DNA of 64,000 bases from Leuctra nigra (taxonomy: Eukaryota > Arthropoda > Insecta > Plecoptera > Leuctridae), in NCBI GenBank assembly GCA_934045905.1, contig OW203762.1:43673411-43737410 (forward strand), read 5' to 3'. The translations under genes were made by a program, and so were the position numbers. Below are positions 63,509 through 64,000 of this stretch, piece after piece. The notes under the pieces were generated by a model, which saw nothing but the letters and a program-made list of their open reading frames with translations, made no database searches and was not told where the DNA came from. Each line of letters starts with the position of its first letter. The first letter of the stretch is position 1.

Positions 63509-64000
63509 CTTCGACTTCTACTTTTGGTTTAACCAAGGACAGTCTTTGGTACACAATTTGACTAGCCAACACGAGACCTGGTGGAGACGTCACTGCCAGG
63601 TCCCAGATTTCCCATTCAATTAATAGAAACGTTATGCACACTTTTGCAAGACGTTCAATACCACCCTTGTATATTTGTTGACTTCGATAAAATTGCAACT
63701 GATGGAGCTTCAGTACATTATTCCAAATGTGTGCACTGCAAATTTCAGAAAGGGAAATTCATGCTTTCTTCTACCTCTTCAGGTTTAAATATACCTAAGA
63801 CTTAGGACTTACAAAAAACACTGCATTCACAAAAAAAAACACCCATCACATTCCATGAAAGATACCTAATACAGAAGATATTACTTATTATCAGTTAATA
63901 CTCTTTGTGAATCTGGCCCCAGACGAACAACTAAGAAATACCCTTAGGCCCAGTTTTACCTAAGTTGCTCTTATGTTATGGATGAGATATTGCAAAAGCC
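63509..64000. other. Right edge, no feature recognised
   Basis: AT-rich sequence with short open frames on both strands and no coding or repeat signature I can support. Confidence 0.5.

Overview
The window is animal nuclear DNA, most likely from an insect or other arthropod. It is AT-rich, its genes are split by introns with GT-AG (and one GC-AG) splice sites, and it is full of small DNA transposons, non-LTR retrotransposon debris and a 5S-rRNA-derived SINE. The abundant GTAGGTACCTAC-type simple sequence and long G/C homopolymers also fit an arthropod. No prokaryotic signature was seen. All gene models are hand-built from open frames plus splice-site and phase agreement. Several apparent frame starts were TTG or GTG and were replaced by real ATGs or splice acceptors.

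Layout. 0-6.6 kb is mostly intergenic repeats, with a possible gene fragment at the left edge. 6.6-10 kb holds a two-exon plus-strand gene for a 590-residue Cys-rich protein with a C-terminal membrane anchor. 10.4-17.5 kb carries the last four exons of an unrecognised minus-strand gene. One intron of that gene contains a second plus-strand Cys-rich, C-terminally anchored gene (13.5-14.9 kb) and a 1.5-kb minisatellite that begins exactly at the intron's 5' splice site. 17.6-27 kb has no gene I can support. 27.1-49.1 kb is a tandem array of four minus-strand ornithine aminotransferase (OAT) genes. The one at 39.9-49.1 kb is the canonical copy. The three at 27.1-39.0 kb form a more similar, apparently younger group. 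49.1-52.4 kb is repeats. 52.4-56.5 kb is a plus-strand pair, LTO1 followed by METTL25B, whose frames overlap by one base (TAATG), so they look bicistronic. 56.5-62.4 kb is dominated by foldback elements. 62.5-62.8 kb is the terminal exon of an unrecognised minus-strand gene.

How the genes relate. The OAT genes encode mitochondrial PLP enzymes linking ornithine to glutamate semialdehyde. All four share an almost identical exon 4, which ends with the PLP-binding lysine, while other exons have diverged; this points to gene conversion. Two copies have lost the substrate-binding tyrosine. LTO1 (Fe-S delivery to the ribosome-recycling ATPase ABCE1) and METTL25B (RRNAD1-like methyltransferase) would be made from one mRNA. 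The two Cys-rich genes share architecture and splice phase and may be related by duplication.

Strongest leads: the uORF-LTO1-METTL25B chain of abutting frames, the tandem array of 5'-splice-site-like sequences, exon-restricted homogenisation of the OAT array, and a five-copy array of the composite ETS/CRE sequence ACCGGAAGTGACGTCAT.
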